From Paramecium tetraurelia (Eukaryota; Ciliophora; Oligohymenophorea; Peniculida; Parameciidae): 64,000 nucleotides of DNA. Below the pieces are notes generated by a model. That model was not told the origin of the DNA and ran no database searches. It saw only the letters and a list, made by a program, of their open reading frames with translations. A program made the translations under genes and the position numbers. Position 1 is the first letter of the stretch, and every line of letters begins with the position of its first letter. Below are positions 1-12,298 of this stretch, in pieces. The stretch spans positions 233,420 to 297,419 of the forward strand of contig NW_001798969.1 of assembly GCF_000165425.1 (NCBI RefSeq). Reading direction: 5' to 3'.

Positions 1-1441
1 TCAGAGGTTAGCAATGAAATACAGAACACTAATTTGATTGCAGATCCCAATGAAATCAATATTGTTGATCCAAATAATCTTGGAATACCTTAGGATAATC
101 AAATTGATGTTTAAAATATTTTAGAATCAAATGTTGGATTTACTACTGAGACTAACGATCCAAACAATTTAAGCTAAAATGAAGTTGATCCAAATATGGC
201 ATTTGAAGTTCTTACAAATACAGATAATTTATAATCATCTTCGGAATTGGAAAATGGATTTGCTTAAAGTGAAGTTACTATGGAAAAAAATAAAGTGAAA
301 GAAATTCCTGAACCAAAAAACGATGAGGAGCATGGTTCAGGTTAAGGGGAAGAAAAATCAGAAGAGGAATCTGAAGAACATTAAAATGGTACTTAATAAT
401 CCAACCACGGACATTCCTAGGGATAAGATAATTCCAATACTCCAGGATTAGGATCTGGTCATCATACAGATTAAGGAGATGGTGATTAAGGATAAGGAGA
501 TGGTGATTAAGGACATGGTGATTAAGGACATGGAGATTAAGGTCATGGTGATTAAGGACATGGCGATTAAGGACATGGTGATCAAGGACATGGAGATGGA
601 GATTAAGGACATGGTGATGGAGATTAAGGACATGGCGATGGTGATTAAGGACATGGTGATGGAGATTAAGGACATGGCGATGGAGATTAAGGACATGGCG
701 ATGGTGATTAAGGACATGGTGATGGTGATTAAGGACATGGTGATGGAGATTAAGGACACGGTGACGGCGATTAAGGATAAGGTGAGGAAAACCAAGGATA
801 AGGAAATGGAGATTAAGGATAAGGTGATGGTGATTAAGGACAAGGTGACGGTGATTAAGGATAAGGAGACTAAGGATAAGGTGATGGAGACTAAGGATAA
901 GGAGATGGAGACTAAGGATAAGAAGGTGGAGATTAAGGATAAGGTGATGGAGATTAAGGGTAAGGTGATGGAGATTAAGGGTAAGGTGATGGAGACTAAG
1001 GATAAGGTGACGGTGATTAAGGATAAGGTGACGGTGATTAAGGATAAGGAGATGGAGATTAAGGATAAGGTGAAGATAACTAAAATGGAGTTAAGGGAGA
1101 ACTTAAGGCAGTAGATTCAACCACTAGTAAATCATTAGTTTAAGGAAATTGTATTATCATTTATTCTTAATGTAACTTCAAGGGAGAATCCTTAGAAGCA
1201 TGCAATAGTTTAAGCGAAATTGAGTAAATTTATTAATTATCCTAGGGAATTCAAAGCTTAAATTAGATCAATATATATCCCAGATGGATTGGGATTGACA
1301 GTTTATGATGGCGAGAACTTTACTGGTAACCTACATAAATTCAAATCCTCTTAGGAATGTTTGAAAACCCCATTATCATTTGCCCAATTAGCCAATTCTG
1401 GAAATTAGTTGAGAGGATAAAATTTGAGGTCTAGATAGTGA
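1..1441 (+). CDS. Repeat-rich beta/gamma-crystallin-like protein, 5' partial
   Basis: Open from the first base in frame 1 with TAA/TAG read as Gln; it ends at TGA 1439-1441. One 22-nt intron (1224-1245) must be removed to join the frames. From the window edge there are about 472 residues: an Asn/Asp/Glu-rich part with NEVDPN-like motifs, an acidic repeat of Gly-Asp-Gly-Asp-Gln-Gly-His/Gln (about residues 158-360), and a C-terminal domain (about 380-455). That domain has the pattern IIIYSQCNFKG...SIYIPDGLGLTVYDGENFTG, typical of beta/gamma-crystallin Greek keys. In Tetrahymena, the Grt/Igr mucocyst proteins end in such a domain, so a trichocyst or secretory-granule role is a reasonable inference. 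The start and any signal peptide lie outside the window. Convergent with the ferlin gene. Confidence 0.8.
472..1080 (+). repeat. In-frame tandem repeat coding Gly/Asp/Gln/His
   Basis: Degenerate tandem repeat of 12-18 nt units. The left half is built on GAT-TAA-GGA-CAT-GG (Asp-Gln-Gly-His-Gly); the right half on GAT-TAA-GGA-TAA-GG (Asp-Gln-Gly-Gln-Gly). Frame 1 gives a very acidic, glycine-rich stretch likely to bind divalent cations. The other frames give long repetitive Met/Ile/Lys shadow ORFs on both strands, which I do not regard as genes. Confidence 0.9.
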
Positions 1442-1720
1442 AAGCATTATAATATTCATATCACATTATTTCGATCATTCTTTATAGATTAAAATATAAG
1501 AAGTTAAATATCCATTTGTATACAGATTGCAGAGTGTTCTATCGCATCCATTTAGATCTTTTGTAAATGTTTCAACAATTAAATGGTTTTACATCATTGT
1601 TTACACTCGAATAATCAGCTTAATTCAAATCGAGCCAGGAAATTCAAATTGACAGTTTAACAGAATTAAATGTTATTATTATTATTTAAAAGTAAATTCT
1701 TATACATACTAAATAATTGA

Positions 1721-4700
1721 TCAATTAACCAAAATGCCTGGCTTAATGAATAAAATCATCACAACCACTACAGTGATAAAAAGTCCAGCGAAGATTTTGA
1801 CATAAAGCATAAAATTGCCCATACCAAAACCTGCTCCCTTGAAAAAGTCAGCCAACCCTCTTCCCTCAGTTGGTTTAACTAAATAAGGATCTTCATTTGG
1901 CTCATCCTATCCATCTCCAACAGGTTATCCATCAGCTTATTGTTTCGTAAGTATCTTCATTTGAATGAGTACTTAACCTCTGTTTTACCCAGGATAATTT
2001 GGATGAGACAGCTTTATTTTGGTGGGAGGCATCTCATATTTTCCATCCCTTGATAATCTTTTGATAATTCTATGGGTTAAACATATATACTTACGGTTTT
2101 AATGACATAGTAGCTTCTCCAAGGGATTCATTAGAACCAAAGGGTGAAAAGTCATAGACTGTCATCTTTAACCTTGGGAATGGGCATGGAATAACCAGTG
2201 GAAATCTCATACGATAAGAGAAGGATCCATCACCATTGTCACTACCATTGTGTACATCTGTCTCTTTGGCTACTTCAGCATCTTTGCCTGTAGCAGAGGC
2301 ATCCATAGCTACGGTTACCATAATGTCGACAACTTTCTTAGTTGCTACCTTTGGTATTTCAAAAGTTTCCCAAATGATCAGTCTTACCTCGTATTCCTAG
2401 GGTAATGGAGCCTACAATGGAGCAGGTTCAATCTCTCTTGCTATATCAATAGGCAAGACTTCCAGAAACATCTCAACAGTTCCTTAAGAGGCTTGTTGTC
2501 TTCCATCTATTTTTAAATCCTTATACTCAACAGGAACCTTGAACTTCTTATCAAAGTTTTCAATTCTTTATTACAAATCTGTAATTTGTCCTGAAAGATA
2601 TCCTTTACGTCTTTCAGCATTTTGACTATCATCATATTTTAAGGCTTCTTTTTCAGTTTCAAACCTTTCTTTAAAGACAGTGTAAGCTATTCTCTACTTT
2701 AACTTTTCTTCACCAACAACTCTATCTTCAATGTCAATTTGAATGCTACCAATAACAGAATCGAACATCCCTTTACTTTTAATATGTAATTTCATTTTCC
2801 AATCAGTGGGTAATTCTGCATCCAACTCATACATCCTGAAAAAATTAGGACTTAATGTATTTTCAATTGGTCTATCCTGATCAGTGATGTGTTTGATCAA
2901 ATCTTGATTATCATGTCCGCTTTCCCCTATGAAGATTTCTGGATAGGAATCTGCTGAGCAAACAGCTTAAAGTCCAGCCATTTTATGATAAGCGTCTATA
3001 TCTTACTTTTATGCTGCTAAATTGAGACATCTCAAAATGTATAATCTCACTTTTAACCTGTAAGGCTGATTGAAGAATTATAGAAAGCCCTCATCAAATA
3101 GATTAAAGGAATAATCATCTGGCTTATCTGGTACATCCTTTACTGAGGATTTCTTTTTTGAAGTTTTCGACACCTTTGATTTTTTAGATTATTTCTGGTT
3201 ATCAATCACAGTTCCCCCATAATCTGATATTCTAATATCTCCTTTAATAACCGCATCAGTTGGATTCCCAATTAATCCATATTTAGTTGAAGACAATCTA
3301 TATAGAGCAAATCTTCTAAACGGAATCTTGGGAGCTAATTTCTCTTCATATGGACCCTTTAACACTTCTCTACCATAATCATACCCTTCATCCTCATCTA
3401 CTTCATTGGTTCCTTTAAAATAGTTTGTTTCTTTAATCTCTACTCCTTTCAATTTTTCTACCTCTCTCTTAATGAGTAATTTCAATTGATCGAACTTCTT
3501 ATATTTTGTCTTATAAGTCTTTATCATTCCCAACAATTTCTTCTCCTTTTCCTTATTCTCCTTCTTCTTGTCTATAATATCCTCCAATTCAAATGTAAGA
3601 TGTGTCATCTCAGTAACTTCGACATTCTGAACTCCCTTATTCTTTAATGTAGATTTTATCTTCAAATCAGGTCTCTCTGCCATCACACTTAACTTGGACA
3701 TTGTTGAATACTTTTGGGATTTGCCTGATTAATTACTCTACTTTTATTAACTCATCTTTTCAGGTGCAACACTCTACTTCACAGTTTCTTTAGGTTGTGT
3801 TTCCTTTGGCATAACAGTGTCTTTTTGATCTTATTATTTTTATGATTCTGCATCATGGTTTACAATCACATTCTCATTATCTTCCTAAAGGTCCTCATTT
3901 TTGCCTACATTTAACTAAATATCATCAAAATTTTTCCCTTATTCAAAAAAATTCCTTGCTTCATCAATTAAAATTTAATCCTTTGTTTAAGCTACATCAA
4001 TCAATGGAATTGAACAAATGTATCTTTCACTTTTATTGAATGTATCAGATAATTGAATTTCCAATTAAGGATAGAATTTGATGTCCTCTGGTAAAAAAAC
4101 CTTTAAATTAACCAATTTTAAGAAGACTGGATCTTGAATTCCTCCTCCAAACCAACTCTTATCATTTTCTAATAAATCTTTTTAAGCCTAAATAATTTCA
4201 CAAGGCTCACTATTGTAATAACTTGGATTTTCAACACTTGAATCAACCATATTAAATGGAACTGGCACTTAAACCATTAATTTTGGATCTTTCATTTTCT
4301 ATTTTAGATTTCTCACTCCAAACACTGGGAATTGAGCCCATTTTTAAGTGAATCCTTCTTAGGGAATTATGGGAGTTGGGTCTTCTGAAAAAGCTTCTTT
4401 ATTCTTACCCAATTCTCTTAATTTAAATGCTGCCAAAATTCTGCCAGCTGATTAACCTTAATTGATTATATGATGGAATCCAAAGATGGGATCACCTTCA
4501 TACTTACAAACAAGAGCAGGTATGCATATATCTCCAATGTGATTATTACTGAACCATGAATTGGATTTCTTTTGATTTGTAAAAGTTATAATGATGTTGC
4601 TTGCAAATTCAAGATTTTAATCTATTTTCACAATTTTCTCGAATGCCTTATTCCAAATTGGATTCTTGCCTGATTGTGGCTTGTCTAACTCTAAATATTG

Positions 4701-6404
4701 ACCCCCTATTTTCATCACAAAACTTGCCTGGACTTCCTCTGAATATAGATCAGGACACAAATCATACCCTGCGTAAAATTAGGCATACAAGTGATAATAT
4801 ACCTATTGATCTCTCTTGACTATAATTTTAGGTATCTTAAACACAGCGCTTTCAGTTCGAAATATTATGTTAACTAAAAAAAAGCTATGAGGAATATCAT
4901 TGTTATCTGTTTATTTGACACTCTTGAATGTGTACCATTTGGGTCTATTAGTTTCTAAGTCTTTGTCTGAATACGGAATTCTTAAATAGGCCACTCTCTT
5001 GCCCTTCTCATTATGTAAGGATACAATCAAATCAGGAATTTATTAAGTATCCTGTGGTAAATCCAATTTCTCATCTTTGGTTTAAATCTATTTGCCCCAT
5101 GTATAACTAATCCCTTAAATCTCTTTGTTTTCAGTCTAAGCCTTCTGTTTATATTTGCTTTTCTTCTCTGTCTTAATATAGGCTTCGTTTGATTTAAAGA
5201 CTATTCCACCAACTTTGAATTTCACTGTAATCTTTTCTCCACAATCTTTAGCTTCCTAGATCTCATATGTGTCGAATCTCAATAAATATTTTTCAATTAG
5301 TGGTTCTCTCTGAGTTGTTAGTGGAACAACCATTAATTCAGGTTTTTCACTTTGAGTAAGATTTATCGACATCAAGACTCTGCCCATGAAGTCTGTTCCG
5401 ATGATACTCTTTTTGTAACCAAGAAATGCCTATTGAAACCCACCTGGTCTTTCATCTTATGGTATTCCATAGAGATTGAACCATCTGAATGGCATTACTC
5501 CACCTTTACTCTACAAAAAATTGATATTAAAATAATCGTTTTCTGTTGGGACTTCTGGGATCATCGCAATAAAAGTATCTGTTGCCATAGTTCTTCTATC
5601 CCAAACTCTTACCACTATTTTATCGTTGAAAAATGGAAAATGCAAAGGGAACATCAATCGAGACAAGTATTAGGGTTTCTATTGGTTCTTCATTACGGAT
5701 GTTATTTGGGCTGTACCTCCTGCTCTTACAGATATAAAACTATCGAGGGTGGGATAACCCATCAATGCTAAGTCTTCTGCTTTTGCAATGTTAACCATCA
5801 ATTGATAGGATTTTCCCCGAATTTCAGGTTTAGAAACGACAGCAATTCTATTCTTTCTCTCTATTCTCGCTTACAATTATTCTGGATTCAATTGGTCATC
5901 TGGAACACCTCCAAATTCATCAGGTTCTTCCTCCACATTATTCTCGTTCATATCGTGGACAGGCGGACGATCAGTTGGGGATATAACATACGCGGATGAC
6001 AATAAAAACCCTTACGGCTCTAATCCTTGTTTAGGATGAACCAAAGGTAACCAAGTATTAAAGATCTCGTGAGCAGGATTCCTGTAGAGCGTTGAAATTC
6101 CGACTGAGTAAATACCAACAAGTTGATTTTATCCAAATTGTTTTAAATCGTACACTTCTATTTTAATCTCAAAACTCTCGAATTCTATCGAGTTCATTAA
6201 CAACCCCGTGAATGTAAATGATTAGTTAAACACAGCAGTATTTGCAGCCTTTCTAGTCGTGGTTACTTATGGAGGCAAATTACCCACAGATATCTTGACA
6301 AAAGGATCACAAGCCCCAGTCTTATCTCCGCCCTTAAGATCTCTCACTTCTATTACTTACACCTAAACCAAATACTCTTGCCTCTACTGCTACTTATTCT
6401 TCAT
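1721..6404 (-). CDS. Ferlin-family multi-C2 membrane protein
   Basis: Start ATG 6404-6402, TGA 1723-1721; one intron seen (2070-2094, 25 nt), giving about 1552 residues. C2-type domains: N-terminal (about 10-130, EYLVQVQVIEVRDLKGGDKT), second (about 200-310, LMVNIAKAEDLALM), a central one (about 540-620), a late one starting VRLYILRCLNLAA (about 1125), and a last one with YEVRLIIWETFEI (about 1345). A coiled-coil/Lys-rich stretch lies near 935-985. One C-terminal transmembrane helix (about 1526-1548) is followed by a very short tail. This is the tail-anchored architecture of ferlins, which act in Ca2+-dependent membrane fusion and repair. It is shorter than animal ferlins (about 2000 aa). The domain calls come from sequence pattern only; the overall family call is firm. 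Confidence 0.88.
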
Positions 6405-7040
6405 TATAACTATATTATATATATACAATTAATTAATCTAAAACAAGAGCACATCTGTTTTTTATTATAATTAAACTGCATAACCCACTTTATATTGAAA
6501 ACTAAATAACAAGAAATCCATTCAATCTAATTGATAATTCTCGAAAATACATTTTATTATATCTATGTATATTCATTTTGCTAGAATAACCAACCCATTC
6601 TTTATTTTTAAATATTTCTTAGCAATCTCGTTTTTCAGAGTTAACGTGCTTTTATACTTTGTTACTGATTTTCTCTCAATATCTTGGGGATTAGGTCTAC
6701 ACCAAATGTTTTGTCAAGGTAAAAGAATAATCAAAAATCAAGATGTAACTTCGTAATCCCTAAATCTCATGTTAGAATAGTTGAAAAAGTATAATAAACT
6801 TAGATTAACCATATTGAAGAATTAATATACTAATAAAATTGAATTAATTTGAATGATTCTACTATATCAAAGTTATTGGATATGTAATTTCAACTCCAAT
6901 AATATATATAAATTATGAATAATTGATCTGACTTATTTTTAGTTCAGTCTAAGTATTTAAGTTCAAATTAAAAAAGTGATACTTTGATTATATTTGCTTT
7001 ACTATTTCTAAAAGCAAATCTTAAATAATTATTTAATAAA
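6405..7040. other. Intergenic, divergent ferlin/EFHC
   Basis: 636 nt, AT-rich, between divergent starts. A short plus-strand ORF (6565-6756) has no coding features. Nothing else recognised; presumably holds both promoters. Confidence 0.6.
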
Positions 7041-8782
7041 ATGGCGTCGGCATTTCCAAAATTACCAGGTTTTGTGCCAACATAAGAATTGGATGTATAT
7101 TTAACATTAATCCAAGAAACCCAACTTTAGAAAGGTGTCTTCTGTGAAATAGGAACAAAACCGAGAAATAGTAACAATTGAAGTTTTACAATATATAGAA
7201 GCAACTGCCAAATAAAGAATACCCTGTCCCCAGAAAATAGCCTGTTTAAATTCCTCCTTAATCAGGAATGTTTAATCCAGATTACTTAAGCACAACACAT
7301 GCAATGCATATGCCAAAGGTACTTAAATTAAAACAGTATTATGAGAATGTGGCAAATGATTCCGAAGAGCTCTATTAACCAAGTTGGGTTAAGATGGACA
7401 GACACGTTCTGAGATTCAGCGGTTATTTTAAGGAGGCAGTCGTGGAATCAGCCTTAGAGAATTACAGGATTCGCAAATTAACAATCTTTTACTATTTAGA
7501 AGATCACTCCTTGAGTATCACAGAGCCAAAATAAGAAAACAGTGGAGTTCCTCAGGGAGCTTTCTTGAAAAGACAAAAAGTAGCAGTACATCAATATTCT
7601 AAAGGTGTTAAGGGCTGATGGTTCGAAGACATTTATTACACCAGAAGATTTTAGAATCAACCAAGATATTGAAATATTTGGTAAAACGATCAGACTCTTC
7701 GATTGCGATCAATACACTAGAGAATTTTACGAGGTTTCAATTCACTTAATGTTATTAGGGAATTGGTCAATAATAAGCACCATCATTTAATCCAGGATGT
7801 GATTCCTTTGAGACTAAAACAATGACTAAGTATGTACCTCAGAAAGACACAGTCATGAAGGATTATCTTGAACATAAATTGGGTGGTGGCAAAGTAACAT
7901 CATAAAAGCAATTTTTAGAAAATGACCGAAAAGTAAATTGATGATCTATATGTAGGTGCTTAAATTCTATGTCTTCTCAGATATAGATTATGTTTTGCAT
8001 TATTATTTGGCTGATGATACCATCGAAATTAAAGAAATCAATTCAGCCAATTCTGGTAGAGTTCCATTCCCAATGATGTTGAGAAGACAAAAATTGCCTC
8101 GCAAATTCTCACTCAATCAACCGGGATAAACTTATGCAGAAGACTTTATCAGACCACAGGATATTCAATTTGGATAACCATTAATAATTTACAACAGAAA
8201 GTTTTTCATTAAGGGATGTGATCCATTTACAAGATATTACTATCAAGAAAAGTTTAATGTTGATTTTCCATTGGGTGGCCAGGAAGAATATCAATAAGAG
8301 CAGAAATCAAGTAATTATCCACTCTATTTCAGATATCATCATACCACCACACAATGGCATAGGAGATGAATAGGATTCATTGGGATACATTTATAGACTT
8401 TAACCAAAACCTCCAAAAAAGGATTTCTTCAAATGGGTTGACAATCAAGTGAATTTAAGATTTCTGGCTATGTTCAATACAACCAAACCAGAGGATAAAG
8501 ACAGGTACGAAATGCTTAAGATATCAATATAGAGTATTTGTTATAACATACTTCTTGAATGATGATAGTCTTTTGGTTTATGAGCCAACTGTAAGAAACT
8601 CAGGAATCCCAGATGGTAAGTTTTTAGAGAAAAGAAAATACAAAAATGTTCACAATAATAATGAATACTTTATTCCTCGAGATTTAATTGTAGGAAACGA
8701 AGTTGTTATCAATGGTTGGAGATTTCAGTTGCTTGATTGCGATGAATTCACTAAAAAGTGGTACGCTGAAAATTTTAAATGA
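7041..8782 (+). CDS. EFHC1/Rib72-like DM10-domain axonemal protein
   Basis: ATG 7041, TGA 8780-8782. Seven short introns (7095-7116, 7171-7198, 7580-7604, 7734-7758, 7933-7955, 8311-8332, 8505-8532) give 522 residues with every frame joining. The product has three DM10 domains: about 99-205 ([13 protein letters not shown]...[13 protein letters not shown]), about 264-362 ([11 protein letters not shown]...[13 protein letters not shown]) and about 418-520 (VNLRFLAMF...[12 protein letters not shown]). The N-terminal [10 protein letters not shown] matches the EFHC LPG motif. EFHC1/Rib72 proteins sit inside ciliary doublet microtubules at the protofilament ribbon. This copy stops right after the third DM10 domain and lacks the C-terminal EF-hand region of human EFHC1. 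Intron 1 ends in AAG rather than TAG. Confidence 0.92.
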
Positions 8783-8929
8783 AATTATCTATTTTGCATA
8801 AAACATCATATATCCTAGATTTAGATATACGCTTTTTCTTAGTTCTCATTCAATTCCATTGTATTAATTTTAATTCTGATTAAAAAGAAAATATTATAAT
8901 TTGTTATATTATATCTCTGATAAATCAAT

Positions 8930-9790
8930 TCATCTGAGCAATCCATGTTCAGGCAATTCAAATCCTACTTCCTTCTTCACATCCTCTTTTAGATGATCAT
9001 ATGATTAAAATTCGATCTTAATTACTTCATTATATTTCAAGATTTTCTTAAAGGCTGTAAACTCCTTTTCCAATCTAAACCACAAATATTAAATTCTTCC
9101 ATATTCTGTATTTCTGCAAACCACAAATCTACTGTCTCTGACTCCTAAAAATTATTTGCATGTAAACAAATTCAAGTAATCATTATGAATGTCCTCAACA
9201 GAGGCGAATTTCAAGGGCTTCTCAAAATCGTAATAGGTGACCCAATTATCATCGATATGATGTTAAAATTAATAATGAGTCTCGTTTTCTTGAATTCTGT
9301 AGTGTTCTTATGCAAATAAGTCATGAGTTTGAGTCAAATCTTAAAAGTTTACTTTAATGGGGAATCTATAGGATCTTGTTCCAAAACCTGGATCCACTAA
9401 ATATGTTTCATCTTTTATTTAAACACACAAAAATGCATGTGTACTAGGAAGATCTGGGTTGTATGGACTATTTGGCTCTCGAACTTAACATCTAATCAAT
9501 TCCACTTAGAATCCTAAATATTTTAAAATATAGTAAAGAAGAAGTTCGTGCTCATAGCAAAGACCCCCTATCTTTTGAACACACAGTCTCTGCAATATAT
9601 CGCCAAATTCAAGTGAAATTGGTTTCAATTCTTTCAAGTGTAACTCTGAATTTTAGTAAAAATTGTAAATTATTTGTCTATTGGCTATGAAATATAAAGT
9701 CTCAACTGACACAGATAATTTAATATCTGCTGGAAGTCCAACCCCCTTTAGATAAGTCTAATAATCTTCTTTTGAGATTAATTATTGCAT
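8930..9790 (-). CDS. Arylamine N-acetyltransferase, copy 1
   Basis: Intronless, 286 residues, ATG 9790-9788, TGA 8932-8930. The catalytic triad of the NAT family is visible: Cys78 in GGLCYEHE, His118 in LPSTHAF and Asp133 in YLVDPGFG. NATs move an acetyl group from acetyl-CoA to arylamines and hydrazines through the Cys; the natural ciliate substrate is unknown. It is the most downstream of three tandem copies on the minus strand (separated by 298 and 199 nt) and convergent with the EFHC gene. Looks fully functional. Confidence 0.93.
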
Positions 9791-10088
9791 AATAATTCAA
9801 TTAATATTTAATTAGAGTATTTTATTAAAATCCTTAAAATATTTACAAAATTGCTTATTCATTTGATTTAATTGTAATCAATGGTTAGTAAACAGCATAT
9901 TAACTTAAAAAAATAATACCAATTAATTTAGAATTATTTCTTAAACAAAAAAACTAATCACCTTTTGCTCACACTTAAAAATAAATGAATAAATAAAAAG
10001 CATAATCATCTCTAAAATAATTTAGTATAATCATAGGAACATTCATTCATAATAATTATTCATATACATATACATTTAAACTTTCAAT

Positions 10089-10955
10089 TCATTTAACTTC
10101 ATGCTATTCAGGTAAATCAAATCCTAATTCTTTCTTTACATCATCCTTCAATTCTTCATAAGATTTATATTCTGATTTGGTTATTTCATTATTTTTAAAT
10201 ACTTTTTTGATTGATGTGAATTATTTTTCTATCCTAAACCAAAAGAATTAGATTCTTCCAACTTCTGTGTATTTGCAGAGCTAGAATCTATTGTCTCTGA
10301 CACCAGAAAATTTTTCGTATGTAAATAAATAATGATAATCTTTGGTTATTTCTTCAATAGTTGCAAATTGAAGTGGCTTGAAAAAATAGTAATATGTAAC
10401 CCATTTTTCATCAATTAAATGCTAAAATTGATAATGAGTTTCATCCTATATGAATCTATAATGCTCTAATGGGAATAAATCATGAGTCGCGTCTAGATTT
10501 TGAAAATTAACTTTGATTGGAAATCTTAAAGATCTTGTTCCAAATCCAGGGTCTGTCAAGTATGTGTCCTCTCCTATAGTTACATATAAAAAGGCATGAG
10601 TGCTAGGAAACTCAGGATCATAAGGGCACCCAGCTTCTTAAACAAAGCATCTAATCAATTCCACGTTGAATCCTATATGTTTAAGTATATAATAAAATAA
10701 TAGTTCATGCTCGTAGCATAATCCACCTATTTTTTACACACACAACCTTTGTAGGATCTCAGAGAATTCAAGGGAAATAGGTTTTGAATCTTTTCTATGC
10801 AAAATAGTATTTTAATAGAATGAGTAAATGAGTTGCTTATTTGCTAATAGGTATAATGTTTCAACTGAAACTGATAATTTAATATCAGTTGGAAGTCCAA
10901 TGCTTTTTAGATAAGTATTAATATCTTCTTACGAAATTTTGCTTTCTTACTACAT
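10089..10955 (-). CDS. Arylamine N-acetyltransferase, copy 2
   Basis: Intronless, 288 residues, ATG 10955-10953, TGA 10091-10089. The triad is kept: Cys in GGLCYEHE, His in PSTHAF, Asp in YLTDPGFG. Closely similar along its whole length to copies 1 and 3, with many synonymous differences, so the duplication is not very recent. Middle copy of the tandem array; its own short AT-rich spacers suggest separate promoters. Confidence 0.92.
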
Positions 10956-11154
10956 AATAAATAAATTATTAATGATATGGATTACGTAAAGTTGTTGTGT
11001 ATTATTAATTCAAAAATTATCAATTATAAATAAATTCAATTAATATTTATCCTCAAATGTACAAATAATAAATTAATCCATATTAGAAGATACTCAGGTT
11101 TTCATTATTATTGAAATTGTAGATAAATTGTAAAATTAAATGAACTAAAATATA

Positions 11155-12013
11155 TCATCTGATTAAATTCCTGTCTGGTAAGATAAATCCGATTTCTTAT
11201 CTGACATCTTCTTTGAGCTCTTCATAATTAGCAAATTCAATTTTTGTTACTTTATCAAAATTGTGAATTTTCTTGAAAGCTGTGAATTTTTGTTCAAGTC
11301 GAAACCAAAAGAATTGAATTTTTCCAGATTCTGTATTCTTACAGATTTGAAACCTATTATCCCTTCCAACCAAAAATTGTTTGGTTGTTAGAAAGTTATA
11401 ATAGTCCTACTTAATCTCCTCTAAGGTTTAGAATCTGATTGGTTTATAAAAGTGATAGCAAGTTACCCATTTTCCATCAATTAGATGCTATAATTAGTAG
11501 AGGGTTTCATTCTCTGTAATCCTGAAATGCTCAAAGGGAAAGAAATCATGAGAATTATTAAGATTTTGGAAATCAACTTTTAGAGGATATCTCAAGGATC
11601 TAACCCCAAAATCCAATATCTATCAGAAAGATTTCATCCTATAACTTAACATGCATGAAGCCATGAGTAGTTGGGTAATCGGGATTATATGGTCCAGCTT
11701 CCTAAACGAAGCATCTAATCAATTCCACATTGAATCCTATGTGTTTAAGAACATAATAAAGTAATAACTCATGTTCATAACAGAGGCCCCCTCTCTTTTG
11801 AACACATAGTCTCTGTAAGATATCAACAAATTCAAGTGAAATGGGTTTTGATTCTTTTAAATGGGCATCTGTATTGTGATAGAAGGTATATATGAGTTGC
11901 TTATTAGTGAGGAGATATAGTGTTTCAACTGAGACTGATAATTTTATATCAGCTGGAAGTCCAATACCTTTCAAATAGGTCTTAAAATCTTCTTGTGAGA
12001 TTGATTATTACAT
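11155..12013 (-). pseudogene. Arylamine N-acetyltransferase copy 3, frameshifted
   Basis: The frame opens at ATG 12013-12011 with Met-Gln-Gln like its neighbours, keeps Cys (RGGLCYEHE) and His (PTTHGF), and reaches the Asp motif as IDIGF instead of VDPGFG. There one extra base (A run 11608-11611, T run on the coding strand) shifts the frame. Without the extra base the homology resumes as GVRSLRYPLKVDF and continues to a normal C-terminus (PDRNLIR, TGA at 11157-11155). The span is 859 nt, one more than a multiple of three. No intron-like sequence explains it. Either a young pseudogene or a homopolymer sequence error; the Asp-Pro to Asp-Ile change supports real relaxation. Confidence 0.8.
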
Positions 12014-12298
12014 ATTATTAATACTATGTAAAGAAAATCACAAATAAAAGATTGAAAATAATTAATTTCAACGACATTCAATGAATTGAAACAATATATC
12101 ATATAGATTAATTATTTAAAAACAAAAAATTATTAAGTAAAATAAATTAAAACCTATTACTTAATAGTTGTTTGTTAATCTATTTCTGATGTAATTTACA
12201 TTTGTATATTAATGTAAGTGAGACATCTTCAGTAAACACTCTGAATAAGATGTTCATTATAATGCATTTATTTAATTAACTGTTAAGCAGATATATTA

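Noticed and set aside
472-1080. Possible CRISPR-like array
   Set aside because: The units are degenerate 12-18 nt codon repeats with no spacers, and the genome is eukaryotic.
448-1114. Long repetitive Met-Ile-Lys and Met-Ser-Leu-Ile ORFs on both strands
   Set aside because: They are out-of-frame readings of the in-frame Gly/Asp/Gln repeat of the crystallin-like gene.
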